From the NCBI RefSeq assembly GCF_032191465.1, contig NZ_JAQOUE010000001.1:434001-498000 (forward strand): 64,000 nucleotides of DNA, given 5' to 3'. The translations under genes were made by a program, and so were the position numbers. Below the pieces are notes generated by a model. The model was given only the letters and a program-made list of their open reading frames with translations, was not told the origin of the DNA and searched no databases. Source of the stretch: Candidatus Nitronereus thalassa (GTDB lineage: Bacteria; Nitrospirota; Nitrospiria; Nitrospirales; UBA8639). The number at the start of each line of letters is the position of its first letter. The stretch's first letter is position 1. This document shows, one piece after another, positions 10,779 through 19,617 of this stretch.

Positions 10779-12929
10779 ATGACGCTTTGGGCCCTGAGTG
10801 GATTATTGAATGGTCTGGCAGCCACCGGGCTGACGATTTTAGTCTATTCCCGTGATCCGCATGATAGTCGGCACCGAACATTTGGGTACTTCGGTCTCGC
10901 CGTTGCCATTTGGAGTTTTGCGTATTTTGGATGGCAGTTGGCCGAAACTCGGGAGGTAGCCTTTTTTCTTGCCAGGATATTTATGATGGGTGCCATTTTT
11001 ATTCCGGTCACCTATCTTCATCATATTCTCGTCCTTCTTCACCGTGTCGGTCGGCACAAAACGATCCTGCGCGTATCGTATGTTTTGGCGGTCCTTTTTT
11101 TAATTGGGAGTATGACCCCAGCCTTTATTGCCGATCTGCAGCCTGCGTTATCGTTTCCATTTTGGCCTCGAGCCGGGTGGTTGTTTCATCCATTCTTAGT
11201 CTGGTGGACGCTATTGGCCATATTTCCGATCTATCTCTTGTCTGTTGCCTGCAAACGCGAAATTGGGTCAAAGCGCACGCAATATTTGTACCTACTCTTG
11301 GGAACCATCATTGGGTACAGCGGCGGCGCCACAAACTTTCCCCTGTGGTATGACATTCCTCTTCAACCGTTCGGCACCATTTTTACCACGATCTATGTCG
11401 CTCTAGTGGCCTATACCCTCCTGCGCCATCGATTAATGGACTTTTCTCTCGCATTGGAAAAAGGAGTGACGTACCTGCTCCTCATGGTTCTCGTGGCGTT
11501 ACCTGTGTATCCCTTGTTGCTGCTCATGCAAAAAATATTCTGGAATCAAATTAATTTACAGTTTTCATTCCTCTTGTTGGCCTTATTCCTTCTCACGATC
11601 ATCGGGGCGTATAAAATGAAAATTGGCACGGAAGGGGTTATTTCTCGGGCATTATTTCGAGAACGCCACGAGATGCATAGAACACTCACTAATTTTTCAA
11701 AAGCGTTAGTCACCATTCTTGACGTGAGCACTCTTACCCAAGAAATTGTTCGCACCCTGGGACGAACCATGGGGGCCAACACGGTCGTCCTCTATTTGCT
11801 GAACCAACAACAGGGCAACTATCGTTTAGCTGCTGAGTTCGGCCAAGCAAGCAGGAATACCCCCATTACTCAAACCCTGGCGCGTGAAAATCTGCTTCCT
11901 CAGTATCTCCAGAAAACCAAAGTGGGATTCATGGTGCACGATCTTGAGTCAGACCCCAACCAGGAAACAGCCCAATTGTTGGTATTACTTCGAGAATCCT
12001 TTGATGGTGAAGTAATGCTACCCCTCATCAATAAAACCCGGCTCGTTGGGTTTTGCTGCCTAGGGCCTCGAATGGGTTCTGATTCCTATTCTGAGCAAGA
12101 CTTGGCGATGTTAATGACCTTGGCCCAGGAAGCAGCCCTGGCGTTGGATAACAGCTTACTTTATGAGGAACTTAAAGATTCACAGGCGCAAGCCCATCGA
12201 GCTGATCGGCTCCGATCCTTAGAATCCATGGCTGGAGGGCTGGCTCATGAAATCCGTCCGCCTCTTGGTTCGATAAAAGCGTTTGTGACTCAAGTTCCTC
12301 AACGCATTCAAGATCCGGAGGTCGTGTCCAAATTGTCAGAAGAGGTGGCGCTTGATGTGGCGAAAATCGAACGATTGATCAAAGAAGTTTTGGATTATGC
12401 TCGGCAAACTAAAACGGAATTTCGGCAGGAAGACCTCAATGAAATCGTGGACTCCTGCTTGTGTTTTATCGAAGCCATTCCCACCTCCAAGCCAGTCATG
12501 ATTGAAAAAACCTTGTCGCCGGTGATTCCCCCCCTGTGGATCGATCGTCAGCAAATCAAGCAAGTCGTGCTGAATATTTTCATGAGTAGCCTGGACATGA
12601 TGGGTGCAGTAGGAGGAACCATCACGGTAGTGACTCAACCGCGAATGAAATCGGAGCAGGAACTTTGGGCAGAATTGGAGATTACGCTAGCGCGAGGTGG
12701 ATTACCATTGTCTGACCTTCAAGACGGAGAAGGCGTCTTGTTTGCTCGGGAAGCGACTACCGACAAAAATGTTGAGCGGTCAATGCGGAATGAAGGATTT
12801 GGGTTGTCCATTGCCAATCAAATCATTCAGGAACATCAAGGATTTATTGACGTCAAGCCCGGAGTTGGGGCAGATATTTCAATCACGGTGTTGCTGCCAG
12901 CCAAATCTCGCACATCGAGGGCAAGCTGA
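10779..12929 (+). CDS. membrane-bound histidine kinase with GAF domain and degenerate ATPase domain
   Basis: The open frame runs from GTG 10566, but its first 71 residues overlap the hairpin region and are not protein-like; ATG 10779 starts directly in the first membrane helix, giving 716 residues. There are roughly eight membrane segments to residue 275, of the seven-helix sensor type seen in PrsK-like kinases, a GAF domain (about 300-460), a dimerisation domain with His490 in GLAHEIRPPLGS, and a C-terminal ATPase-like domain. That last domain looks eroded. The N box reads LNIFMSSLD, with Ser603 where the metal-binding Asn is expected, and the G1 region reads DLQDGEG rather than DxGxG, although GFGLSIANQI is kept. 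It may bind ATP poorly. No response regulator is adjacent. Confidence 0.72.
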   Translation: MTLWALSGLLNGLAATGLTILVYSRDPHDSRHRTFGYFGLAVAIWSFAYFGWQLAETREVAFFLARIFMMGAIFIPVTYLHHILVLLHRVGRHKTILRVSYVLAVLFLIGSMTPAFIADLQPALSFPFWPRAGWLFHPFLVWWTLLAIFPIYLLSVACKREIGSKRTQYLYLLLGTIIGYSGGATNFPLWYDIPLQPFGTIFTTIYVALVAYTLLRHRLMDFSLALEKGVTYLLLMVLVALPVYPLLLLMQKIFWNQINLQFSFLLLALFLLTIIGAYKMKIGTEGVISRALFRERHEMHRTLTNFSKALVTILDVSTLTQEIVRTLGRTMGANTVVLYLLNQQQGNYRLAAEFGQASRNTPITQTLARENLLPQYLQKTKVGFMVHDLESDPNQETAQLLVLLRESFDGEVMLPLINKTRLVGFCCLGPRMGSDSYSEQDLAMLMTLAQEAALALDNSLLYEELKDSQAQAHRADRLRSLESMAGGLAHEIRPPLGSIKAFVTQVPQRIQDPEVVSKLSEEVALDVAKIERLIKEVLDYARQTKTEFRQEDLNEIVDSCLCFIEAIPTSKPVMIEKTLSPVIPPLWIDRQQIKQVVLNIFMSSLDMMGAVGGTITVVTQPRMKSEQELWAELEITLARGGLPLSDLQDGEGVLFAREATTDKNVERSMRNEGFGLSIANQIIQEHQGFIDVKPGVGADISITVLLPAKSRTSRAS

Positions 12930-12954
12930 TTTATCGTGTTGGGTGAATAATTTC

Positions 12955-13350
12955 ATGGCCCAAAAATCCTCGTCTTCCCTCAAGACCCCACACCTCATGG
13001 CCATCCTTTGTTTTGGTATCTTTTCAGGAGCCATGGCGCTGCATTCTATCCCTACCGCCTCCGAAACCATAGAGCCTTCTCGTGGAATATTGTGGAATGC
13101 CTTTCAGTATGGGTTGCCGCTACTTATCGGTGGGTTGTGTCTCACAGCGAAACGTTGGGCTTGCATGACAGCAATTATCTATGGAACCATCGGGTTAGCG
13201 TTGGATCTTGCCACAATTGTACAAAGCTTGACGGAAGAACCGGTTTCGCCAACATTTCTTGTTATCATTGTCACTACCGCTTTATTAAGCTTTTTTCTCA
13301 TTGTTCTGGGTGGGAAGTTCTTGTTATCAGAACACAAGTTATCGGTCTAA
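12955..13350 (+). CDS. small membrane protein of unknown function
   Basis: This 131-residue protein is not recognised. The frame extends upstream into the kinase gene, but ATG 12955, just after the kinase stop, is the first sensible start and begins MAQKSSSS. Four hydrophobic stretches are visible, around ILCFGIFSGAMAL, GLPLLIGGLCL, AIIYGTIGLAL and LVIIVTTALLSFFLIVLGG, so it should be an integral inner-membrane protein. It follows the histidine kinase by 25 bases on the same strand and may be co-transcribed. Whether it works with the kinase is unknown. It converges on the methyltransferase gene downstream. Confidence 0.55.
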   Translation: MAQKSSSSLKTPHLMAILCFGIFSGAMALHSIPTASETIEPSRGILWNAFQYGLPLLIGGLCLTAKRWACMTAIIYGTIGLALDLATIVQSLTEEPVSPTFLVIIVTTALLSFFLIVLGGKFLLSEHKLSV

Positions 13351-13395
13351 AACCAAAATATCTGCTTAGAACCCTTCTGAGCACTTTCGATCGTT

Positions 13396-14409
13396 TCATG
13401 ATATCTTGGCCTCTAAAATGACTCCATCCCAATCTCCTGTCCCCTTTTTCAATTGAAAATATCGTGTCTTTTTGAAGCCACAGGCTTTGAGCCAGCGCTG
13501 GACTTCGTTGGCGCTGTAGGTATTACCCGTGGGTGTATAGAGCAGCATGGTGACCGCAAACAGATTGGTTTCTAGTGTATCAAAGCCTGGCTTGTCCATG
13601 AGAAACGTATCTTGGATAAGGATTCGTCCGCCAGGATTGAGCGCTCGTTTCAATTTACGAAATAAGGCTTTGTTTTCTTTTGGCGAAAAAATGTGCAAGA
13701 CGTTAGACATCCACATTACATCGAATTTACCCGGTACACTGCTTTTGAATAAATCCCCTGGATAGAAAGAAAGTCGTTTGCCATGCCGAAGAGGTTTGGC
13801 GATGGTCTTGGCTACTTCCAGTGCAGGCTCACGATCCCAAATTCCAGCTTCAAGCTTGGGATTTTTCGCTAAAAACTCTAGGGCATAGGTTCCAGGGCCT
13901 CCACCCACATCTAGTAACGAACTCACCGTTTTGAGATTGAGTTGTGCTGCTACTTGTTTGGCGGATTTGAGAGACCGTTGATGCATGGCCCAGGTAAAGG
14001 AACGACGATTTTCCGGATCGTCAGGTCCTTCATTTTCCAAAGGTTTTCCCACACGCACGGAATCCGTGAGGTTGGCCCAGTTTTCCCATTGGTGATGAAG
14101 AAGCTCGAGATAGGCGCCTTGGTACTGAGGGCTGTGTTTATTCAGCACCGTCCGGCCAAGTGTTCCCACGCCAAAGGTTTGTCCACGTTTTGTAAGCAAC
14201 CCGGTTGTTTCTAAATTTCTGAGAACAATCTCAATGCCTCGCTCATTGGCTCTTAATGTTTTTGCCAAGGCCTTGGGTGCCCACCATCGCGAGCCCATGG
14301 TGGTGAAAATATCCAAGTCCAAGGCGGTTGCCAGAATTCGAGGTAAACGAAAAGCATACACGGCGTCGCGGAATTCATCCATAGTGCGAATGGAAGATGG
14401 AGAAGGCAT
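13396..14409 (-). CDS. O-methyltransferase family protein (acetylserotonin/hydroxyneurosporene type)
   Basis: The 337-residue protein has the layout of small-molecule O-methyltransferases: an N-terminal winged-helix dimerisation region (about 15-90, with TALDLDIFTTMG and the NLETTGLLTKRG turn) and a C-terminal SAM domain with LLDVGGGPGTYALEF, GDLFKS, FDVMWMSNVLHIF and PGGRILIQDTF. The histidine in NVLHIF is the usual position near the catalytic base. The methyl acceptor cannot be read from sequence. It is the last gene of an apparent reverse-strand run beginning near 16584, with 36 bases to the gene before it. Confidence 0.8.
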   Translation of the reverse strand: MPSPSSIRTMDEFRDAVYAFRLPRILATALDLDIFTTMGSRWWAPKALAKTLRANERGIEIVLRNLETTGLLTKRGQTFGVGTLGRTVLNKHSPQYQGAYLELLHHQWENWANLTDSVRVGKPLENEGPDDPENRRSFTWAMHQRSLKSAKQVAAQLNLKTVSSLLDVGGGPGTYALEFLAKNPKLEAGIWDREPALEVAKTIAKPLRHGKRLSFYPGDLFKSSVPGKFDVMWMSNVLHIFSPKENKALFRKLKRALNPGGRILIQDTFLMDKPGFDTLETNLFAVTMLLYTPTGNTYSANEVQRWLKACGFKKTRYFQLKKGTGDWDGVILEAKIS

Positions 14410-14445
14410 AGGTAAAATCCTTTTGGAAGAGGAAAGAGTAACGGG

Positions 14446-14886
14446 TTAGGCTGCCGTAAATTGCTGTTGATAGCGGACAATTAATTGATCAAGTTCTGAC
14501 AGATTCGCGAGGTTAATGGGGCGTTCAAAAAATACGGCAACATATTCATCAGTCATTTCTGTCCGCTCGGTAAACCCTTCTGCTTTGAGACGAGGCCGAT
14601 ATTTCGACACGACCTGTTGAATATAAAATTTAACCTGTTTCGCAAGCTCATCACTCCCTAGGTCTTCGGGAGTTCCATCGGATAGGAGGCTCTGCATATC
14701 TTCCAGCGAATAGCCGGCTTGGCAAATAAGTTGACCCTGTGGTGTGATTTCAAGTTGCCAGTCTTCATCGTCTAACCCTAAGGTTAACGCACCTCCAGCC
14801 TCATACTGAACAAACCCAGGATAGGTTTTTTTTAGATGTTTTTGAACTTGATCCCATAGCGGAGAGGTATTCGATGCGTCACTCAT
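14446..14886 (-). CDS. conserved hypothetical protein, 146 residues
   Basis: No family is recognised. The protein is acidic and soluble, has no signal peptide or membrane segment, and reads as alternating helix and strand, starting MSDASNTSPLWDQVQKHL. It lies 15 bases after the TPR gene and 36 bases before the methyltransferase gene on the same strand, so the three are probably co-transcribed. The composition fits a real gene and no overlapping frame competes. Confidence 0.65.
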   Translation of the reverse strand: MSDASNTSPLWDQVQKHLKKTYPGFVQYEAGGALTLGLDDEDWQLEITPQGQLICQAGYSLEDMQSLLSDGTPEDLGSDELAKQVKFYIQQVVSKYRPRLKAEGFTERTEMTDEYVAVFFERPINLANLSELDQLIVRYQQQFTAA

Positions 14887-14901
14887 GATGTCGATCTTTC
14901 C

Positions 14902-15702
14902 TTATGAATTTGTTTGAGTCTTTTCGGCGAGTCGTTGCTGAATTTTCGCAAGACGCTGTGAGTTTTCTTCAAGTTTCGGTAATCCATATTTTCGATCAAC
15001 ACGAATGACGCGATGCAATAACCGCGCGGCTTCCTCATCATGGCCGGAGGCTTCATGACATCCTGCTAAGGTATACCAAGCCCCCCCCATTCGAAGTTCG
15101 TCACGTAATCGTTCGGCAATGGCCAAGCTTGTGTTTGCACAAGCCATGGCATCATCAAGGCGGTTCCAGGCTAAATACATGCGCGCCAGCATTTTATAAA
15201 CATCCGCCTGCCCTGCATGATTGCCTACACGGTTCATGAGGGTAATCGATTGGGAATAATACTCCAAGGCTTGATCAAACTCTTTGGTTTCTTTGGCCAC
15301 AAGTCCCAAGTCAGAGAGGAGCACGGCCTTGGCTCTATCATCCTTATAGAGGTTCATGATATCGAGCGCTTCTAGGTAATAAGCGCGTCCGCGTTCCCAT
15401 TCCCCAGCATCGACATGCAAATTGCCAAGATTAGCCAATGTCGAACTAATACCCCGATCATCGCCAAGAAGTTTTTGAAGCACCAAGACTTCTTGGTAGT
15501 AATTATTGGCCTGTTCACGTTGCCCGCTGACGGCGCAAATATTTCCCAAATTTCCCAAGGTGGCGACCATTGCTCGTTGATCCCCGCTTTTTCGATCAGC
15601 TTCCAAGGCTTTGACATAACACTGATAGGCCTCCGTATAAAAGCCACGAGAAAAATGCTGATTGCCTTGGTCGTTGAGTTGGGCTGAATGAGATGGCCGC
15701 AT
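14902..15702 (-). CDS. tetratricopeptide-repeat protein
   Basis: The 266 residues consist of about five to six TPR units. Examples are AMVATLGNLGNICAVSGQ, then ISSTLANLGNLHVDAGEW, then AVLLSDLGLVAKETKEF and DVYKMLARMYLAWNR, all with the small-Gly/Ala spacing of TPR helices. There is no signal peptide, so it is probably a cytoplasmic protein-protein adaptor. The partner is unknown; neighbours in the run are a degenerate metallo-beta-lactamase-fold protein, two hypothetical proteins and a methyltransferase. Confidence 0.85.
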   Translation of the reverse strand: MRPSHSAQLNDQGNQHFSRGFYTEAYQCYVKALEADRKSGDQRAMVATLGNLGNICAVSGQREQANNYYQEVLVLQKLLGDDRGISSTLANLGNLHVDAGEWERGRAYYLEALDIMNLYKDDRAKAVLLSDLGLVAKETKEFDQALEYYSQSITLMNRVGNHAGQADVYKMLARMYLAWNRLDDAMACANTSLAIAERLRDELRMGGAWYTLAGCHEASGHDEEAARLLHRVIRVDRKYGLPKLEENSQRLAKIQQRLAEKTQTNS

Positions 15703-15754
15703 GGAAAAAATGAGGAATGGTGATTGACACGAAAGGTCAAAAAAAATCAGCGGA

Positions 15755-16348
15755 CTACTGCAATGCTTGTTTGACTATGGGTTTGGCTCCCGTCAAGATT
15801 GAAACACCGTCCCCAACTAACATGGAATCAAAATTATATTTCAAGAGACGCCGGAGTCCTTCTTTAGCCTTGGCCGCGTCTGTGTATTTCTCAGCCGGCA
15901 ACATGCACACTGAACCTGCAGGCTTTCCTAGCAGGGCATCTCCGACAATCAATACGCCCTTTCCTTGTTGGATAAATAACGCGGATTCTCCTTTGGATTT
16001 TTGATCGGCAAGGTGAATGGCCCAGATGCCACCAGGTAAAAGTTCTTGGTCACGGTATACTTCGTCAGGAGTCACATTCATTTCCGATGCATCGCTTTCC
16101 GGAACGTACAGCCGACATTGAAATTCTTTTTGATACGCCGCAGCTTCACGCTCATGATCGCGGTTGGTCAAAAGGATGTAATCAAGTTGTCCACTATGTT
16201 TGACCTGAGCAATTTCTGAAGAAGTCATTGGAGGAGGGTCGACAAGAATACGGTGTTCGCCAACGTGGAGGAAGTGGCCGTTAAAATCAATCTGCTTCTC
16301 TTCAGAAAACCACGACCACTCCGAGATTCCCGGCAGTAACCCTTTCAT
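15755..16348 (-). CDS. metallo-beta-lactamase-fold protein with degenerate metal site
   Basis: The 197-residue protein has the fold order of small MBL hydrolases: HFLHVGEHRILVDPPP, DYILLTNRDHERE, IQQGKGVLIVGDALLG, and a late VGDGVSI. The usual THxHxDH signature is replaced by TNRDHER and the final histidine is not evident, so the classical two-metal site is incomplete. It may be non-catalytic or use altered ligands. Its start codon overlaps the stop of the upstream 79-residue gene by four bases (ATGA), indicating translational coupling. Confidence 0.7.
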   Translation of the reverse strand: MKGLLPGISEWSWFSEEKQIDFNGHFLHVGEHRILVDPPPMTSSEIAQVKHSGQLDYILLTNRDHEREAAAYQKEFQCRLYVPESDASEMNVTPDEVYRDQELLPGGIWAIHLADQKSKGESALFIQQGKGVLIVGDALLGKPAGSVCMLPAEKYTDAAKAKEGLRRLLKYNFDSMLVGDGVSILTGAKPIVKQALQ

Positions 16349-16584
16349 AGGGCCGCAATTTCTTTTTTAAGCATGGACGTCACTTTGGTGAGAATATCCT
16401 CTTCCGTTGGAATATCAAGAATGTCGTCTTCAGGTACGGTAATAAACTTTCGGTTAGAACCTTTCGTGAGTGAGATGAGAAAAAGACTATTGGAAGGAGT
16501 GGTCGGAATCACCACTTCGACATTAGGATCAATGCCGGAAATGACCTCAAGAAATTTCGCCTTGCCTTCTTCAAAATCTTCCAT
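16345..16584 (-). CDS. small conserved hypothetical protein, 79 residues
   Basis: No family is recognised. It begins MEDFEEGKAKFLEVI, is acidic, and appears to be a mixed alpha/beta soluble protein. Its stop codon overlaps the start of the MBL-fold gene by ATGA, which supports real translation and a shared role. It is the first gene of the reverse-strand run 16584-13396. Confidence 0.6.
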   Translation of the reverse strand: MEDFEEGKAKFLEVISGIDPNVEVVIPTTPSNSLFLISLTKGSNRKFITVPEDDILDIPTEEDILTKVTSMLKKEIAAL

Positions 16585-16680
16585 TCCTTTTATTCAATCC
16601 TTTCACTATTCATAACAAAATACGAAAGTATTATCCTGGGAACTTTTGTCCATCTGCAAATTCACCGTCAAGCCAAATGT

Positions 16681-17226
16681 CTATAAACTTCCGGAACTAG
16701 TGGATGGAACTGGTCCTAACAATTTATTCACCTCGTCTAAAATGATCTTATGATCGGCTAAATCCATATTTCCGACCCTCTGCCACCGAATCACGCCTTG
16801 TTGATCCAGAATGTAGACGTTAGGAATAAAGCGTCCTCCTCCATATAAGCGATCCGTGACTTGATCAGGGTCGATGAGATAGGGATAGGTCACCTTCAGG
16901 GGAAACATTCCCATAAATTCAAGAATATCAGCCTTGGAATCCCCGGAGGAATTGACGCCCACTACCGCCACGTTTTTTCCTTGTGTCGCTTCGTGAACCT
17001 TTTGCAAATTGGTACTTTGAATGAGGCAAGGTTCACAAATATGAAAAAGACCCAGAACTACGACTTTTCCCTTCAAGTCATTTAAAGACACTTGTTGCCC
17101 TGCCACAGAGGTAAGGGAAAATAACGGAGCTATCTCTCCGACTTTGAAAAATCCTTTAGCCCAACTTGTACCCCCTATTGCCAGGAAGCCGATCATGAGA
17201 CCGATCAAAACATATCGACGATTCAT
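16681..17226 (-). CDS. TlpA/ResA-like thioredoxin-fold protein
   Basis: This is an exported AhpC/TSA-TlpA family protein. An N-terminal signal or anchor (MNRRYVLIGLMIGFLAIGG) is followed by a thioredoxin fold with the redox pair in HICEPC (Cys64 and Cys67 counted from this start). GRFIPNVYILDQQGVIRW contains the cis-proline region. The longest frame begins at GTG 17238, but a GGAGG ribosome-binding site lies five bases before ATG 17226, so that start is used (181 residues). Family members reduce or oxidise periplasmic disulfides, often in cytochrome c maturation; no cytochrome gene is adjacent, so the partner is open. Confidence 0.82.
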   Translation of the reverse strand: MNRRYVLIGLMIGFLAIGGTSWAKGFFKVGEIAPLFSLTSVAGQQVSLNDLKGKVVVLGLFHICEPCLIQSTNLQKVHEATQGKNVAVVGVNSSGDSKADILEFMGMFPLKVTYPYLIDPDQVTDRLYGGGRFIPNVYILDQQGVIRWQRVGNMDLADHKIILDEVNKLLGPVPSTSSGSL

Positions 17227-17398
17227 AGCGTCCTCCACCTAGGTTAAATGGTCGATGAGAATACCCAACAACCTGAACAGATCTTAACATACGATTTTGG
17301 AAGGGAGCAATTTACATGGGGGTAGTTATTTGAAAAGGAAAAGAATCAGGGGTTTTCCTAGCTTATTGCAAGAAAGGCAATGCCCATACTGGCATGTT

Positions 17399-17602
17399 TT
17401 ATTGAGTTGGTTTGGCATTGCGTTCCCGATGATATTCGTCATAATTCTGTGTCTCGGGACATTCCCTTCCAGGTTCAAGGTGACACTGCTGGTCTCCCCA
17501 ATTTTGAAAAATATCGTAAACAGTTCGTTTGACTGTATCGACGCTGCATCCTTGGCACATCAATATGACCATGAAATAAAAAACGCACCAATGAATTTTC
17601 AT
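17399..17602 (-). CDS. small predicted lipoprotein, 67 residues
   Basis: The protein starts MKIHWCVFYFMVILMCQGC, a short signal peptide with a lipobox-like end (MCQGC), followed by a Cys-containing polar tail (DIFQNWGDQQC, ECPETQNYDEYH). Similar tiny lipoproteins with a CxxE...CP pattern are common in Gram-negative bacteria, but I cannot name a function. The opposite-strand open frame at 17297-17719 is longer but less protein-like. The ribosome-binding site is weak (AAGAG-like). Confidence 0.45.
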   Translation of the reverse strand: MKIHWCVFYFMVILMCQGCSVDTVKRTVYDIFQNWGDQQCHLEPGRECPETQNYDEYHRERNAKPTQ

Positions 17603-17788
17603 TTTCTCTTTTTTCTTGCAGTGAACAAGGAAAACAATATAGCCAGTGACCCGAATGTTGCACCTATAATACCTCAGAAAATAGGAAATTCTTTCCCGGG
17701 GGGGCTTGCAATTCTGTGAGGTGCCACAGAGATCAGAATTTTTATTAAAAAATGCTTCTTTCAGTTCTCCACATGAACCAATCTTTTT

Positions 17789-18901
17789 TTAATACCCAGG
17801 AAAACCCGGAACGAACGGAAGGAGAATGGACACAGCAATCAAAATAATAATAATCCATTCTAATACTTCCATTCTCTGGTTTCCGGTTTGATCGGACAAT
17901 TTTTCGTAAATATTTTCAATGGTGTTGAGTTTTCTTAGGATACTGGAATCCCACCCTTCAAGATGAAAACGCTTGGAGGTCATACGATACACACGAGCGA
18001 GATATTGATCCCCTAACAGTTTAAGTGAATTAGTGACGCGTTCAAACAAAATGGCCCCATCGACCTGTAGTTGAGCAATGCGACGAAGATCGGTTTTATA
18101 AAACCCTGGCCAAAATGATTTTGCCCCGGCCTTTCGTGTCAGGGTTTCATAGGCTTCGTCCAAGGCATCATCTAATTGTTGGTCAAGGTAGCGTCGCTCA
18201 AGTAGCTGCACATTGGCAAATTCCAGTACCGCCAAGACATCGGCCATCTCCGTGCCAAATATCACCGCACCATTCCAGTCAATGACGGTAAGATCCTGAA
18301 CGCCAAAAGAAATATGACTGGAATTCGAATCCTGTACTTCTTCTAGGGATAAAGTTTCATGTTCGGATCGGAGCAATTGAGCCATCTCTTGGGCATAAGT
18401 CTGTTGTAATTCCTGAGGACTGAGGTTGGGTGTGAATTTTTCAAAATGCCAAATAGTATAGTCCTCAACAAAAGGCGAGATGTGGTATTTTTCAATGGCA
18501 TTGGAAAACGTGGCGGTGATGTGTTGAACCAAATCTTGAGCCCCTTTTAGGAGCAAAGCATTTTCGAATAAGGCCTCGCTTAGTGATTGAAAACGGGAGA
18601 AGGGCCCTTGTAAGGGGATGCGAAAGTGAACCGACACAGCTCCAAAATCGTAGAGAACCACCTCGACCTTAGAGGAGGTCGTCCATTGGCCAATGGAAAT
18701 GGGAGGTACTTCTTGAGTCACTCTCAGGGGTAAGGGCCGGTAGTCAAAGTACTCTGGTTCGGCACGCGTGCGTTGGATCCGAAGGCGTTCTTTGGTTGAT
18801 ACAATCTGCTTGTCAGCTAGATCTAAATCGATCCCAGCACCAATGTCATAGGAAAATATGGCGAAACATGTGCCTTGTTCAATTGTTACGCTATTATTCA
18901 A
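17789..18901 (-). CDS. RMD1/YagE family protein (DUF155)
   Basis: The 370-residue protein matches the RMD1 (DUF155) family. It has an N-terminal beta-rich half with EVVLYDFGAVSVHFRIP, then VIDWNGAVIFGTEMADVL and VLEFANVQLLERRYLD, and a single C-terminal membrane helix (EWIIIILIAVSILLPF) ending FVPGFPGY. In eukaryotes relatives are mitochondrial membrane proteins; in bacteria the function is not established. It is expected to be anchored by its tail in the inner membrane, with the bulk on one side. It appears to be a single-gene unit. Confidence 0.78.
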   Translation of the reverse strand: MNNSVTIEQGTCFAIFSYDIGAGIDLDLADKQIVSTKERLRIQRTRAEPEYFDYRPLPLRVTQEVPPISIGQWTTSSKVEVVLYDFGAVSVHFRIPLQGPFSRFQSLSEALFENALLLKGAQDLVQHITATFSNAIEKYHISPFVEDYTIWHFEKFTPNLSPQELQQTYAQEMAQLLRSEHETLSLEEVQDSNSSHISFGVQDLTVIDWNGAVIFGTEMADVLAVLEFANVQLLERRYLDQQLDDALDEAYETLTRKAGAKSFWPGFYKTDLRRIAQLQVDGAILFERVTNSLKLLGDQYLARVYRMTSKRFHLEGWDSSILRKLNTIENIYEKLSDQTGNQRMEVLEWIIIILIAVSILLPFVPGFPGY

Positions 18902-18940
18902 TTTCAGGTTTCCAAAAATTGTTTATAAGGCGAATTTATA

Positions 18941-19138
18941 ATGTCCCTAGCAGAACTTGCAGTTTTGGGAAAGCCTTCAACTGTCTTCCAAACTCTTTTA
19001 GCTCGTACCCAAAACCCTCTAAACAACAGCACTACTGCTCTAGTCGAAGATCAGAAGAACCAAAAGGATGGCAAAATTTGGATAGATACCACCAGAGTCA
19101 ATACAGCGAATCAAAAAAGATGTCCCAAACGACTTTAA
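18941..19138 (+). CDS. possible small protein, 65 residues
   Basis: An open frame starts MSLAELAVLGKPSTVFQ and is preceded by AAGGCG eight bases before the ATG. The first half reads like a plausible amphipathic protein and the end is lysine/arginine-rich. I recognise no family. It lies alone between two reverse-strand genes. It may equally be a chance frame. Confidence 0.3.
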   Translation: MSLAELAVLGKPSTVFQTLLARTQNPLNNSTTALVEDQKNQKDGKIWIDTTRVNTANQKRCPKRL

Positions 19139-19203
19139 GCAAGGTATACATTCAATATTCTTATTCTCCTCTGCCAGATCAGGATTGAGAAATTTTTTTC
19201 CCG

Positions 19204-19617
19204 TCACTTTGTCCCGAGGGTTTTGGCGGCTTTTTTTACATCTTTTTGATTGACCCACAGAACGGCTCCACACCGCCCTGCGCCACCTCGCACAGCTGCT
19301 GTCGCCCGGATGTTGATTTTGGCTTTTGCAAGCTTTGCGGCATGTGGGGCAAAGGCCCCGACCTGATCCTTTTCATCGATTATAAAACATGCTTTAGGGC
19401 CCTTGATGTTCCATTTGGCTTGTTCTGCAGCAGCAGTAAACTTGGCAGGGTCAACTGGTACAAAATCGATTTGGGCTTTTCCATTTTTCGGAAATGCCAG
19501 AAAGGCCAACAGGTTTACCTTGGATTTTTTTAAATGCTCTAATCTCTTGATGCCTTGTCCAGCTTTGTGGGGAACCTTCATTTTGTAATACTGCGCTAGG
19601 TGTACGGAATTGGACAT
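19204..19617 (-). CDS. ACT-domain-like protein
   Basis: From ATG 19617 the protein has 137 residues. The longest frame begins 21 codons earlier, but an AGGAGG ribosome-binding site lies five bases before this ATG and decides the start. It shows two ACT-like halves: YKMKVPHKAGQGIKRLEHL with NLLAFLAFPK, then ACFIIDEKDQVGAFAPHAAKL with INIRATAAV. Such proteins bind amino acids or act as small regulators; the ligand is unknown. It is a single-gene unit on the reverse strand. A region without a recognised gene (19618-20008) separates it from the next gene. Confidence 0.7.
   Translation of the reverse strand: MSNSVHLAQYYKMKVPHKAGQGIKRLEHLKKSKVNLLAFLAFPKNGKAQIDFVPVDPAKFTAAAEQAKWNIKGPKACFIIDEKDQVGAFAPHAAKLAKAKINIRATAAVRGGAGRCGAVLWVNQKDVKKAAKTLGTK

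Noticed and set aside
12697-12954. N-terminal extension of the small membrane protein into the kinase gene
   Set aside because: The upstream residues overlap conserved kinase sequence in another frame; the ATG at 12955 lies just after the kinase stop.
17297-17719. 140-residue forward open frame
   Set aside because: Composition is poor and it overlaps the more convincing reverse lipoprotein frame; no ribosome-binding site.
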